Shown here: positions 1 to 9,100 of the stretch, one piece after another
Numbering within the stretch: position 1 is the stretch's first letter
Layout: each line of letters begins with the position of its first letter
From: Prevotella sp. KH2C16
GTDB taxonomy: Bacteria > Bacteroidota > Bacteroidia > Bacteroidales > Bacteroidaceae
NCBI RefSeq assembly: GCF_900113305.1
Contig: NZ_FOOW01000023.1
Span: forward strand, 1-45,762
DNA: 45,762 nucleotides
Direction of reading: 5' to 3'
Program-made: the position numbers and the translations under genes
The notes under the pieces: model-generated
What the model was told of the DNA's origin: nothing
The model's input: only the letters and a program-made list of their open reading frames with translations
Database searches by the model: none

Positions 1-155
1 ATGCCGTTCGTGACGGCAGCAGGATATGGTTCGAAGCAGAGACGGATATCCGCGATATGCCTGATGAGACCTATTGCTACAGTCTCGATCTCGCAAATGG
101 CAAATGGACTCGGCACAATCAGTTCTTGACTGAATATAAGATAAAGGGGCAATGA
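1..155 (+). CDS. 3' end of an unidentified gene (partial)
   Basis: The reading frame starting at base 3 is open from the window edge to the TGA at 153-155 and encodes about 50 C-terminal residues ending in LTEYKIKGQ. The stop overlaps the ATG of the next gene at 152 (ATGA), so the two are translationally coupled and probably one operon. The visible part contains GSRIWFEAETD and DLANGKWTRHNQ but no family motif I can name. Treat it as a hypothetical protein, possibly an envelope protein because its partner downstream is secreted. Confidence 0.6.
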   Translation, partial: AVRDGSRIWFEAETDIRDMPDETYCYSLDLANGKWTRHNQFLTEYKIKGQ

Positions 156-859
156 AGACTTTGCTTTTGTTCTTGATGTTCCTGTTGCCCGTCATCGGTT
201 ACGGGCAGAAAAAGTACGAGGAGCGATACCCGGAAGGGTCGTTGCGCCTGACGGGCTACATTAACGAACAGACCGGCAAGCGCGAGGGACATTGGACATC
301 CTACTATCGCAACGGCCGGAAATCGGGAGAAGGCGATTACCGGAACGGCCTGAAGGAGGGCGTGCACAGAGAGTATGACGAATACGGACACCTCTACACC
401 ACCTACACCTACAGCCACGGGACGCTGGAAGGTCCGTTCGTGCAATACCATCTGCCCGACACACCGGGGGGAAAATCCGTCATTTATGTCCGCGGAACCT
501 ATAAGAACGGCCAGACGCACGGCTCCGAATATGTTTATGACTCTGCTGGGCACATCACCAACCGCCGCCGGTTTGAAAACGGAATCCTGATGACCGACAC
601 CGCGATGGAGGCCGAGGGCATCTACTATAAGTCGCGCCGGCGCGTGGCAAACACCGTCTTAGGCGGCTATCGCTATGAGGAGGTGGTGGACTTCCGTCCC
701 TATCCTCCCAAGCCGAAGGCTGTCCGGTCGGAGCCGAGGAAGCCGGTTGCGAAGTCGAATAGGGCAGGTCGCAAGGCTGCCCAGACAAAGCAGAGGACCA
801 CGCCTCAGCCGCGGCCAAAGCTCAGATTGAACGATAAAGGCGTGATAGAGTACAAATAG
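152..859 (+). CDS. Secreted MORN-repeat (YwqK-like) protein
   Basis: This 235-residue protein has an N-terminal signal peptide (MKTLLLFLMFLLPVIGYGQ), so it is exported. Residues about 25-150 carry repeated toxin-antitoxin YwqK/MORN-type units built around G-x-W/Y-x-x-Y-x-x-G-x-x-x-G-E, such as GHWTSYYRNGRKSGEGDY and GTYKNGQTHGSEYVYD. These units fold as beta-hairpins and are common in Bacteroidota surface or periplasmic proteins. The C-terminal 60 residues are Pro/Lys/Arg-rich and probably disordered. Its start overlaps the stop of the preceding gene. The molecular role is unknown; calling it an antitoxin from the family name would be misleading here, because it is secreted and no toxin lies beside it. 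Confidence 0.75.
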   Translation: MKTLLLFLMFLLPVIGYGQKKYEERYPEGSLRLTGYINEQTGKREGHWTSYYRNGRKSGEGDYRNGLKEGVHREYDEYGHLYTTYTYSHGTLEGPFVQYHLPDTPGGKSVIYVRGTYKNGQTHGSEYVYDSAGHITNRRRFENGILMTDTAMEAEGIYYKSRRRVANTVLGGYRYEEVVDFRPYPPKPKAVRSEPRKPVAKSNRAGRKAAQTKQRTTPQPRPKLRLNDKGVIEYK

Positions 860-860
860 A

Positions 861-1025
861 TGGAGTGCAGACAGTCTTGTGATGGCTGCTACGGGCTATC
901 GGTTCGGCTACGAGATGCTCATGATTAACGGCTTGCTCACCTTTCTGGGGCTGTGGATGAGCAGTTTTGGAGCCAAACCGGAGGCCTCCGTGCATGCCGA
1001 TGGCGACAAGGTGGGGAAGTGGTAG
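861..1025 (+). pseudogene. Probable remnant of a membrane transporter C-terminus
   Basis: A short open frame in register with ATG 882 and stop TAG 1023-1025 encodes about 47-55 residues. It contains one strongly hydrophobic helix (GYEMLMINGLLTFLGLWMSS) followed by a short polar tail ending DKVGKW. This looks like the last transmembrane segment of an MFS-type transporter rather than a complete protein. No upstream coding part survives, because the MORN gene occupies the sequence in another frame. I infer a decayed gene fragment; it could instead be a small single-helix membrane protein. Confidence 0.35.
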
Positions 1026-1061
1026 GCACAAAAAAGGTATGCCAAGAGTATTCCCGACATT

Positions 1062-1146
1062 GTTACAAGTGGCTTGTAACGCTGTTACCACTTGCTGGTA
1101 ATGATGTTACCAACGGCTGGTAACAAGATTACCACTTACTGGTAAT
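1062..1146. repeat. Array A1: four 19-bp palindromes on a 22-bp period
   Basis: Four imperfect palindromes of 7+5+7 bases start at 1062, 1084, 1106 and 1128, separated by 3-base spacers (GCT, GAT, AAG). Examples are GTTACAAGTGGCTTGTAAC and GTTACCAACGGCTGGTAAC. Arms change together (TTACAA with TTGTAA, TTACCA with TGGTAA), so symmetry is kept while sequence drifts. The array lies between the transporter remnant and the 3' end of trxB. Related arrays occur at 4473-4513 and 9505-9589. Confidence 0.9.
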
Positions 1147-1210
1147 TCTGCGGAAAACTCCTGGCATATTCCCTAATTGTGGTGCGCAGTATCCGAAAAG
1201 GGCTGGCACC

Positions 1211-2140
1211 TTATTGGTTCAGGTATCGCTCTGCCTCGAGGGCGGCCATGCAACCCGTTCCTGCTGCCACTACCGCCTGACGGTAAGTGGGGTCGGCACA
1301 GTCGCCGGCAGCAAACACTCCTTCGACATTCGTCCGCGGCGAGCCGGGCTGCGTCTTGATGTAGCCTACCTCGTCTGTGTCTATCTGTCCCTTGAAGACA
1401 TCGGTGTTAGGCTTATGGCCGATGGCAAGGAAAAATCCGTCGATTGGCAGATCATACTTTCGCTCGTCGGCCTCGCCCTTTCGGTAGACCACATGGGCGC
1501 CCTCTACGCCCCCCTCACCATAGAGGCCGAGGGTATTGGTCTCATAGAGAATCTCAATCTTCGGATTTTCTTCCACACGCTTCTTCATGATGTCGGAGGC
1601 GCGCAGATAGGGCTTGCGCACGATCATGTAGACCTTGGCACAGAGCTGGGCGAGATACGAGGCTTCCTCACAAGCTGTGTCGCCGCCGCCCACTACGGCT
1701 ACCGTTTTCTTGCGATAGAAAAACCCGTCGCAGGTGGCGCAGGCGCTCACGCCCATTCCGTTGTATTTCTTCTCGTCTTCCAGGCCCAAGTATTTGGCAC
1801 TGGCTCCGGTGGCGATGATTACGGTGTCGGCCGAGATCTCGTCTCCGCGGTCGGTAGTGAGCACATAGGGCTTCCGGCTGAAGTCGGCCTTCACGATGAC
1901 TCCGTCGCGCACCTCGGTGCCGAAACGCTCGGCCTGTTGGCGCAGTTCGGTCATCATCTGGTTGGCGTCTACGCCCTCCGGATAGCCCGGGAAGTTCTCC
2001 ACGATGGTGGTCTGGGTGAGCTGTCCGCCCATCTGCAGTCCGCAGTATTCAATGGGCTGCAGGTTGGCTCTGCCGGCATAGATGGCTGCCGTGTAGCCTG
2101 CAGGTCCGGAACCGATAATCAGACACTTCGTATGTTCCAT
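1211..2140 (-). CDS. trxB: Thioredoxin-disulfide reductase
   Basis: This 309-residue flavoprotein transfers electrons from NADPH through FAD to thioredoxin in the cytoplasm. The N-terminal FAD-binding motif GSGPAGYTAAIYAGRA is at about residues 11-26, the redox-active pair is in CATCDG at about 133-138, and the NADPH-binding GGGDTACEEA follows at about 151. The C-terminal FAD motif is GVFAAGDCAD near residue 275. The length is normal for bacterial TrxB. Its ATG overlaps the stop codon of the glutathione peroxidase gene by one base, so the two form an operon for thiol redox balance and peroxide defence, driven from the promoter at 2752-2759. Confidence 0.97.
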   Translation of the reverse strand: MEHTKCLIIGSGPAGYTAAIYAGRANLQPIEYCGLQMGGQLTQTTIVENFPGYPEGVDANQMMTELRQQAERFGTEVRDGVIVKADFSRKPYVLTTDRGDEISADTVIIATGASAKYLGLEDEKKYNGMGVSACATCDGFFYRKKTVAVVGGGDTACEEASYLAQLCAKVYMIVRKPYLRASDIMKKRVEENPKIEILYETNTLGLYGEGGVEGAHVVYRKGEADERKYDLPIDGFFLAIGHKPNTDVFKGQIDTDEVGYIKTQPGSPRTNVEGVFAAGDCADPTYRQAVVAAGTGCMAALEAERYLNQ

Positions 2141-2694
2141 TATTTCTCCAGTTCTTCCTCTATGAGTTTAGCGATGTTGGCAATCTTCTCCGTAGGCTCG
2201 AAGCGGGCAATCACCTGCCCTTTCTTGTTGACGAGGAACTTGGTGAAGTTCCATTTGATGTCGGCCTTCTGCTTATAGTCCGGGTCTGCCTCGGACAGCA
2301 TCTTGTCCAGGACAGGATAGATGGGGTGGGACTCGTCCCAACCGGCGAACCCCTTCTGCTCCTTGAGGAACTTGTAGAGAGGGTCGGCATCGTCGCCGTT
2401 CACCTTGATTTTCTTGAACTGGGTGAACTTCGTGCCATAGTTGAGCTTGCAGAAGTCGTGGATGCTCTCGTCGGTGCCCGGTGCCTGCTGGCCGAACTGG
2501 TTGCAAGGAAAGTCCAGAATCTCGAAACCCTTGGAGTGATAGGTCTCGTATAGCTTTTCCAGTTCTTCATATTGAGGGGTAAATCCACATTTGGTGGCTG
2601 TGTTTACGATGAGGAGAACCTCGTTGGCATACTCTTTCAGCGATACATCCTTTCCTTTTCTGTCCTTGACAGAGAATTCATAAACTGTTCTCAT
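2140..2694 (-). CDS. Glutathione peroxidase family (thiol peroxidase)
   Basis: This 184-residue protein of the GPx/BsaA family reduces hydroperoxides. The catalytic cysteine lies in NTATKCGFTPQYEELEKLY (about residues 31-49), where many animal enzymes carry selenocysteine. The family signatures LDFPCNQFGQQAPG and the tryptophan of IKWNFTKFLV are present. Bacterial Cys-type members usually accept electrons from thioredoxin rather than glutathione, which fits the translationally coupled trxB directly downstream. No signal peptide is visible, so it is cytoplasmic. Confidence 0.95.
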   Translation of the reverse strand: MRTVYEFSVKDRKGKDVSLKEYANEVLLIVNTATKCGFTPQYEELEKLYETYHSKGFEILDFPCNQFGQQAPGTDESIHDFCKLNYGTKFTQFKKIKVNGDDADPLYKFLKEQKGFAGWDESHPIYPVLDKMLSEADPDYKQKADIKWNFTKFLVNKKGQVIARFEPTEKIANIAKLIEEELEK

Positions 2695-2751
2695 TTCTTT
2701 TTTCTTATATTAATAAATTGGTTGTTCTTTTTGTCAAATACCTTCTGAATG

Positions 2752-2759
2752 CAAAAATA
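2752..2759 (-). promoter_or_regulatory. -7 box for gpx-trxB operon
   Basis: On the minus strand this reads TATTTTTG, matching the Bacteroidota TAnnTTTG -7 element, about 57 bases before the peroxidase ATG. It is arranged back to back with the promoter of the lipoprotein gene at 2844. Confidence 0.55.
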
Positions 2760-2802
2760 CGAATTAAATTTCAAATCGCTTGCATAGTTTTATTAAAAGT
2801 AC

Positions 2803-2810
2803 TAAATTTG
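2803..2810 (+). promoter_or_regulatory. -7 box for the lipoprotein gene at 2844
   Basis: TAAATTTG matches TAnnTTTG. A TTG at 2780-2782 sits 20 bases upstream, the expected place for the -33 element. Transcription should begin near 2817, which excludes the longer in-frame starts upstream and supports ATG 2844. Confidence 0.6.
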
Positions 2811-2843
2811 CACGCGATATTATCAACGAAAACTTGGATTGTT

Positions 2844-3368
2844 ATGAGAAAGATTTTGCGAATGCCCGCCCTGCTACTCCTGCTGCTTCCGGCCTTCATG
2901 CTTACCGGCTGCGACGACGACCAGGAGGTGGCCATGCTGCTGTCGGGAACCTGGGAAGGACAGGTGTCCACCGGCTTCTATCAGGACCGCTGGGGTTCCT
3001 ACAGTTCGGATTATTACACGGTGTGGTACTTCGACGGGAAGCTCGGAGCACGCCATGGAAGAGGATGGGAGCAGAACTACCTGGGCGGTAGTCGCTACCG
3101 CGACTACTTCGACTGGTATGTGATGGACGGCGGAAACACCGTCGAGATTCGCTATCGCGACCGCTCCCTGCCCACGCGCTATATCTATCACTTCTATATC
3201 AGCGATACCCATTTCCACGGAGAAGTGGAGAACGGGGACGGCTCTTACTCCAGTTTCAACCTCTTCAGGGCCGACTACTACGGCTACGACGGCTATGACC
3301 ACTACTATGACTGGCACTATGGCAGCAAGCCGGCCGGTACCTTGGGGGATACTTTCTGGAAAGATTAG
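2844..3368 (+). CDS. Tyr/Asp-rich lipoprotein of unknown function
   Basis: This 174-residue protein begins MRKILRMPALLLLLLPAF and has the lipobox LTGC at about residues 21-24, so it is a lipoprotein. The mature part starts with acidic residues (DDDQE), as in Bacteroidota surface-exported lipoproteins. After a GTWEGQ motif typical of lipocalin-like beta-sheet proteins it is very rich in Tyr, Asp and Gly (YYGYDGYDHYYDW near the end). The start at 2844 is chosen because the promoter at 2803-2810 lies inside the longer frame. The next lipoprotein at 3464 has a similar aromatic/acidic bias, but I see no clear full-length homology between them. Function unknown. Confidence 0.8.
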   Translation: MRKILRMPALLLLLLPAFMLTGCDDDQEVAMLLSGTWEGQVSTGFYQDRWGSYSSDYYTVWYFDGKLGARHGRGWEQNYLGGSRYRDYFDWYVMDGGNTVEIRYRDRSLPTRYIYHFYISDTHFHGEVENGDGSYSSFNLFRADYYGYDGYDHYYDWHYGSKPAGTLGDTFWKD

Positions 3369-3397
3369 GGATTTCTCCACCAAGGAATAGGGATTTC
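3366..3397 (+). promoter_or_regulatory. TAGGGATTTC direct repeat, candidate activator site
   Basis: TAGGGATTTC occurs at 3366-3375 and again at 3388-3397, exactly 22 bases apart and on the same helical face. The second copy ends six bases before the presumed -33 TTG of the downstream promoter. The first copy overlaps the stop codon of the preceding lipoprotein gene. A similar pair (TAGGGAAAATCC, 21-base period) lies upstream of the gene at 20693-21757. Confidence 0.5.
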
Positions 3398-3423
3398 ACA
3401 CCTTGCCGTGGCTGAGACTTTCG

Positions 3424-3431
3424 TATCTTTG
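3424..3431 (+). promoter_or_regulatory. -7 box for the lipoprotein gene at 3464
   Basis: TATCTTTG is an exact TAnnTTTG match. TTG at 3403-3405 is the likely -33 element (18-base gap). The start codon is 33 bases downstream of the box. Confidence 0.65.
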
Positions 3432-3463
3432 CAGCAGAAACAAAAACTCTAAAAGATACGATT

Positions 3464-4285
3464 ATGAAAAAGCTTTCTGCACTAATAGCCTTTGCATGCG
3501 CGACGATGCTCGTCTTCTCGCTGGCATCCTGTAGCGATGATGATGATTGGGGAGACCCGATAGACCAGTTCAATCTCACCGACGCCATGAACGCCTATCT
3601 TGACTATTATGGCGAGTTCGGAACGGACGACGAGACCACGCAGCAGTGGTTTTATAACAACTACGACAACTACGGCGGCTATTACGACATGTATTACGAG
3701 GCAGACTACCGGGATTTCGTCAGCGAGCTCAGCAAGTGGTATAGCCAGTGTCAGGTGTCGATGGCAAGCATCCTTGCCACGGGCGCATGGAGCGGTAACC
3801 TCACCATGAACTGGAAGGATGCGGGAAGCACCGGCTACTCGCAGGCCTCCTGTACGGCGGAATATGATTTCGACCTGACCTCGACGGGTGCTAAGGGCGG
3901 ACGCGGACAGGAACATCGCTGGGACTACTCCGACGGCTCGTCCGAAAGCTATACGGCATTCAACTGGAGCGTGGACGGCTACGGCAACATCATCCTCGAC
4001 TTCGACTCTGAAGAAGGACAGGGCAAGGGAGTGGAAATGGTAATCTACTATTCCGACCTTGACAAGCTGAGCGACTCGGAGGGCACCTTCGCGGGCAGAA
4101 TGTCGAGCAATACCGAGGGACTGGATGAATACGACGACTTCAGCTTCAACCGCGTAACTTACGCTAAACCGGCTCTCGGCACGCGGACCATGGTGGCTGA
4201 GCAGACCTTCTCAGGCAAGCCTGGCGCAGCGAAGCGCATAGCCTCCGGCAAGAAGCAGATAACCCTGAAGGGTGGCAGAAGATAA
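3464..4285 (+). CDS. Acidic, tyrosine-rich lipoprotein of unknown function
   Basis: This 273-residue protein has a signal peptide and lipobox ending LASC (Cys about 23), followed by the acidic stretch SDDDDWGD that often marks surface export in Bacteroidota. Residues about 40-85 are unusually rich in Tyr, Asp and Asn (YNNYDNYGGYYDMYYEADY). The second half has alternating hydrophobic strands (GAWSGNLTMNW, TASCTAEYDFDL-like) suggesting a beta-sandwich or lipocalin-like fold. The C-terminus is basic (KKQITLKGGRR). It has its own promoter, preceded by the TAGGGA direct repeat. I do not recognise the family. Confidence 0.8.
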   Translation: MKKLSALIAFACATMLVFSLASCSDDDDWGDPIDQFNLTDAMNAYLDYYGEFGTDDETTQQWFYNNYDNYGGYYDMYYEADYRDFVSELSKWYSQCQVSMASILATGAWSGNLTMNWKDAGSTGYSQASCTAEYDFDLTSTGAKGGRGQEHRWDYSDGSSESYTAFNWSVDGYGNIILDFDSEEGQGKGVEMVIYYSDLDKLSDSEGTFAGRMSSNTEGLDEYDDFSFNRVTYAKPALGTRTMVAEQTFSGKPGAAKRIASGKKQITLKGGRR

Positions 4286-4472
4286 TTTCAGCTGAAACTC
4301 AACATATCTCCAAGCGGTCTGGTGAAGAAATTCATCAGGCCGTTTTTCGTGTCTTTGCCTTTCGGATTCAGCTTCCGAAAAGCCTTTATTCCTTATTCCT
4401 TCTTTCTTATTCCATATCCTCCCTCCCTGCGGGGGAGGGCTGGGGAAGGGGCTCTCCTTAACTTCCAGATTT

Positions 4473-4513
4473 GTTACACGCCGTGTGTAATCACATTACA
4501 CGCCATGTGTAAG
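4473..4513. repeat. Array A2: two 19-bp palindromes on a 22-bp period
   Basis: GTTACACGCCGTGTGTAAT (4473-4491) and ATTACACGCCATGTGTAAG (4495-4513) are separated by CAC. Unit size, 5-base centre and 22-base period match arrays A1 and A3, but the arms are TTACAC/GTGTAA. It lies between two converging transcription units. Confidence 0.85.
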
Positions 4514-4520
4514 AATACAA

Positions 4521-4553
4521 AAGGCGGCTTCCGTGAAAATCGGAAGCCGCCTT
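4521..4553. terminator. Strong hairpin between converging genes
   Basis: AAGGCGGCTTCCG (4521-4533) pairs perfectly with CGGAAGCCGCCTT (4541-4553) around a 7-base loop. It lies downstream of the lipoprotein at 3464 on the plus strand and of susD on the minus strand, so it is probably a bidirectional terminator. Confidence 0.7.
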
Positions 4554-4635
4554 GGGGATGCGGGAGGGTCGTTTCAAATCCGGCTAAAAGCTGCTTGCAG
4601 CCGTCGGGGAGACGAGCCCTCCGTGTGCGGAAAGC

Positions 4636-6099
4636 CTAATCTACATCATACTGCAGATTCTGCTTGATATTCGGATTGGCGTCGCGCTCGGCCTTGGGAA
4701 TGGGCAGTACGCACTTGTACATGTCCCAGTTGAAGTCCATGTACTTTTCGTCCATAGTGAGATGCTTTACCTTGCTGATGGCACTCACGGTTACATTCTT
4801 GCGGTGTACGGAGCCTCCGTCGCGGAGAGCATCGAACATCCGGTGCCCTTCTCCCACGAGCTCCTTGCGCCGTTCGGTCATCACCTGTTCAAGGGTAACG
4901 GTTGTCCCCTCTACGGTCTTTGCCGGATTAGCCCGCTTCACGATGGCGTCGAGATACTTGACGGCCTTGTCGTTGTCGCCCATCTTTACCGCAGCCTCGG
5001 CCGCATTGAGATAAGTTTCCGAGAGGCGGAGCAGGAAGATGTTGGCATCCTTGATGTTCTCTCCTTCCTGAGGCTGGTATTTATTGATATAGCCACGCTT
5101 TCCGGATATGGAAATCAGCTGGGTTCGTACATCGTCTTTGTCTGAAGTGAGAAGCTTGTAAAAGCTTCCCGTGAGCACGATGTCGGAATATCCACTGGCG
5201 CTGTGTAGGTAGCCCAGCGACTCCTTGCCGGGGCTGTCGTCGGTGGTGTTGATGATTTCGAACAGCACCTCACCCCGTTTGATGGGGCTCACATCGTCGG
5301 CCCATGCCAGGGGATACTGCTCGTTGGTCCAGAGGGCGTAGTCGTTGGCCTCGGCTCCCTTGATGGCTTCTTCAGCTGCGGCCAGTGCAAGTGCGTCGTC
5401 GCCGTGGTAGAGGTAGACGCGGCTTAGAAGCGTGAGCACGCCCCAGCGGCTGATGTGCCCTTTCTTATAGCTGAGTCCCTCCTCATTGTTCATGAGCCTT
5501 GCCGCCTCTTTCAGGTCGCTGATGACCTGCGTATAGCATTCCGCCACGGTGTTACGGCTGGGTTTGGCATCTTTTTCGAGCACCGTCGTAACGATGGGCA
5601 CGCCTAAGGAGGCACCATTGTCCTTCTTGTAAGGATAGCCGTAGAAGCGGGTGAGGTCGAAGAGGAACATCCCGCGCAGGGCCAAGGCCTCGCCTTTGTA
5701 GGCATCGCGTAAAGCAGTCTCGGTGGTTTTAATACCATCGATTTTGTCGAGTGCGAGGTTGCAGGTGGCAATTAGGTTATAGGGATATGACCAGAAAGTG
5801 GTCGGCGCATTGTCTTTGGTGAAGTTGAAGAGATAGTAGTTGGCCGTGCGTTTCGTAGAGCTGACGGCCTGCATGTCGTCGCCGGTTGCGTCTCCGTAGT
5901 AGACGAGACGGCCTGAATAGGCATAGGCATTCTGCATGACGGTGTATACACCGTTCAAGGTGAACTTTATGTCGCTTAGTTCTTGTATGGTCTTATCGGT
6001 CGGCATGGAGGTCGAGGGCTCTAGGTTGAGCCACTCGTTGCCACAGGAACTCAGGGTTAACAATAAGGCTCCGAAAGCTATATATTGATGAATTTTCAT
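4636..6099 (-). CDS. SusD/RagB-family outer-membrane nutrient-binding lipoprotein
   Basis: This 487-residue lipoprotein (lipobox LSSC, Cys about 20) is the surface substrate-binding partner of the SusC-type transporter upstream; the two meet with an 18-base gap. SusD-like features are the early WLNLEPST motif, the helical TPR-like core with CNLALDKIDGI and GEALALRGMFLFDLTRFYG, and the C-terminal LRLSETYLNAAEAAVKMGD followed by ERRKELVGEGHRMFDALRDG. The domain order and length are normal for the family. No glycoside hydrolase, lyase, sulfatase or regulator flanks the pair, so the substrate cannot be read from context; it may be glycan, glycopeptide or another oligomer. Confidence 0.95.
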   Translation of the reverse strand: MKIHQYIAFGALLLTLSSCGNEWLNLEPSTSMPTDKTIQELSDIKFTLNGVYTVMQNAYAYSGRLVYYGDATGDDMQAVSSTKRTANYYLFNFTKDNAPTTFWSYPYNLIATCNLALDKIDGIKTTETALRDAYKGEALALRGMFLFDLTRFYGYPYKKDNGASLGVPIVTTVLEKDAKPSRNTVAECYTQVISDLKEAARLMNNEEGLSYKKGHISRWGVLTLLSRVYLYHGDDALALAAAEEAIKGAEANDYALWTNEQYPLAWADDVSPIKRGEVLFEIINTTDDSPGKESLGYLHSASGYSDIVLTGSFYKLLTSDKDDVRTQLISISGKRGYINKYQPQEGENIKDANIFLLRLSETYLNAAEAAVKMGDNDKAVKYLDAIVKRANPAKTVEGTTVTLEQVMTERRKELVGEGHRMFDALRDGGSVHRKNVTVSAISKVKHLTMDEKYMDFNWDMYKCVLPIPKAERDANPNIKQNLQYDVD

Positions 6100-6117
6100 T
6101 GTCTGGTAATTTAAAGG

Positions 6118-9100
6118 TTAGAAGTTGACATTCAGTCCGAAGGTGATCGTCTTCAGAGGGGGAGTGCCCCAGCCGGCCGTACCGCCGCTTACGGCTTCCG
6201 GGTCGTAATAGTCGTAGCGTGCCCAAGTGAGCAGGTTGTTGCCTGATATATAGAGGCGGATCTTGTCGATGCCTATCGGGTGTGTCCAGGCTTTCGGCAT
6301 GGTGAAACCGAAAGTGAGGTTCTTGAGCCTTATGAAGTCGGTGCTGTGCACTCTGCGGGTATTGGAGAACTTGCCCATGGATACCTCGGGAGCTTCTATG
6401 AACAGTTCGTATTGTGAGATGTCGCCCGGCTGCTTCCAGTTATTCAGGTAGTAAGTGGGGATGTTGGCCTCCAGGTCTTTGCCTCCGTGTTCCACCTTCT
6501 GTGCCCAAGTGTCGTAGGAATAGCCGCCAAACTGATAAGTGAACATGAAGTTGAGGTCGAACCATTTATAGGAAAGGGTATTCGAAAGACCTCCAGTAAG
6601 GGTAGGCTCTGCATGTTTGTAGGCGATATTATTGGCCTCGGCGGGGTTCTCGGTGATGTCTTTCATGAGGTTTCCGTTGGCATCCTTCGTGTTGGTGTAG
6701 AACTGCGGCGCACCTGTATCGGGATTGATGCCGGCAAACTCAATGAGGTAGAAGGTCCTGTAGGATTCTCCCACGCGGTGAATATAGACCCCGCTGATGA
6801 TCTCCTGCTGCTTGCCGTCGAGAACGACGATCTTGTTCTTGTTGTGGGCAAGCGTGAAGGAGGTGTTCCAGCTGAAGTCTTTAGTAGAGAAGTTATTGGA
6901 TTTGATCTCCAGTTCCACACCTTGGTTTCTCACTTTTCCGATGTTAAGCAGATAGCTGCTGAAGCCCGTTGTCATGGAGATGGGGTAGTCCATGAGCAGG
7001 TTCTTGGTGGTGCGGGTGTAGTATTCAAGCGTTACATTGAGACGGTTCCACAGCCCGAAGTCCACGCCGAGGTTGAAGTTGTAGTTGGTTTCCCATGACA
7101 GCCTGTTGTTGGCTATCTGCGAGAGGTTGTAGGCTGGGTCGGTGTTGTAGTCGCCGGAAAGGGAGGTGAGCCCCATGTACCCGAAATAGCTGGAAGGCAG
7201 GGTGCCGTTGACACCGTAGGAAGCACGGAACTTCAGGTCGGTGAGCCAGTCGTTACAGGGCTTCATGAAGTCTTCCTCGATGATACGCCATGCGCCGGAA
7301 GCCGACCAGAAAGTACCCCATCGGTTGCTGGAAGCCAGTCGGGAGCTGCCGTCGACGCGAAGGCTGGCCCCCAGATAGTATTTGTTCTTATAGTCGTAAT
7401 TCAGTCGGCCGAGGTAGGAAAGCATGCGGGTGCGGGTGTCGGCACCATACGCTCCGATTACTTTAGCACCGTTGCTCAGGGCATCCTTGCTGGGGTTTAC
7501 GAAGTTCTGCTTCGTTCCGCCGGCATAGTCTCGCCGCTGATCGTCGACCTCATAGCCCACCAAGGCGTCGAGATGATGGTTTTCCGCGAGGGTGGTCTTA
7601 TAGCTTAGCTGGTTGGCCCACACCAGTTTCTTGCGCTCATACATCATGACGCTCTTGCTTCCGTTGGTGTCGTCGCCGTTGGAAGTGCGTGGATCGCGCC
7701 ATTCCTTGCCCTTGGTGGTGGTGTAATCGTAGCTCAATGTGCTGCGGAACTTCAGATTCTTGATGAACTCATATTCACCGTATACGGTATTGAAATGGCG
7801 TGTGATGTATTCTCTGTTGTAGTCATACATCATGGAGAGGGCAGGATTGCGGTCTTCATTTCGGATGAAATTGCGATTCCAGCTGCCGTCCTCGTTGTAG
7901 ACGGCATCGGAGGGAACCACACAGTTGCGCGAGGCATAGAAAGGCGCAGTATAGCTGGTGCCCTCGCTGTAGACTTCCTGGTTGACGCTTGCGAAGAGCG
8001 ACTTGACACCGAGCGTGAGCTTCTGCGTCGCCTTGTATTCGGCGTTCACGCGGCCGCTGATTCGCTCCAGACCGGAGTTTCGTGCTATACCCTGCTGCTT
8101 GAGATAGGAGAGAGAGGTATAATAGGTGAACCTTTTGGTTCCGCCCGATACCGAGGCCTCGTAGTTCTGATGATTGCCTTTCTGGAAGAGAACGCGGTCC
8201 CAATCTACATATCCGCACCAGGGTACGGGGGCATAGCTGTCGATCTCGCTGTCGGCATATTTCACGGCTTCGGCTTCAGTTTGTCCCTTGCGCAGGGCGC
8301 CGGCCTTCAAGCCGTTATAGATGTATTCCCTGCGCTGCTCACCATTCATCACGGGACGGTAATCCATGGCAAAGTCGCTGCTTCCCCAGTCGGCCTTCAG
8401 GTTTACCACGGGCCTGCCTTCCCGACCCTTCTTGGTGGTGATGAGCACCACGCCGTTGGCCGCCCGCGACCCGTAGAGTGAGGCCGCGGCGGCATCCTTG
8501 ATGACGGTGATGCTCTCGATGTCAGTATTGCTAAGGGTGCTCATCAGGTCGAAGCCGCCATTGGAGTCGTTAGCCGAGACATTGCCCGACATAACGGGCA
8601 CGCCGTCGATGACATAGAGCGGCGAGTTGGAGGCGTTGAAGGATCCCATTCCACGGATATTGAGGGCTATTGAGGATCCTGGTTGACCCGAGGCCGAGCT
8701 CATCTGTACGCCCGAGGCTGCGCCTTGCAGTAAGTCTTTGAAAGAGGCCGTGGGCACATCCTTGAGCTTGTCAGTCTTGAGGGTAGAGGCCGAACCGGCA
8801 TAAGCTGACTTCTTGAAGGTGCCGTAACCCGTAACAATGACCTCATCCAAGGTCTGGTTGTCAGGGGAAAGAGAAATGCTGACGGCGTGTCCGGCACTGA
8901 CCTTGACTTCCTTCGTGGTGTATCCGATGTAGGTAATAACGAGTGTCGCGCTCCTCTCGCCGGCAGGCAATGTGAAGCGACCGTTAGTGTCTGTAACGGT
9001 TCTTGAAGAGGTGCTTTTTACTTGGATGGTAACTCCGATGAGAGGTTCGTTCTTCTCGTCTACCACGATTCCGCTAAAGGAGTTTTGCTGCTGCTGGACG

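Noticed and set aside
1062..1146. Array A1 as a CRISPR array
   Set aside because: Units and 3-base spacers are far too short and there are no cas genes in the window.
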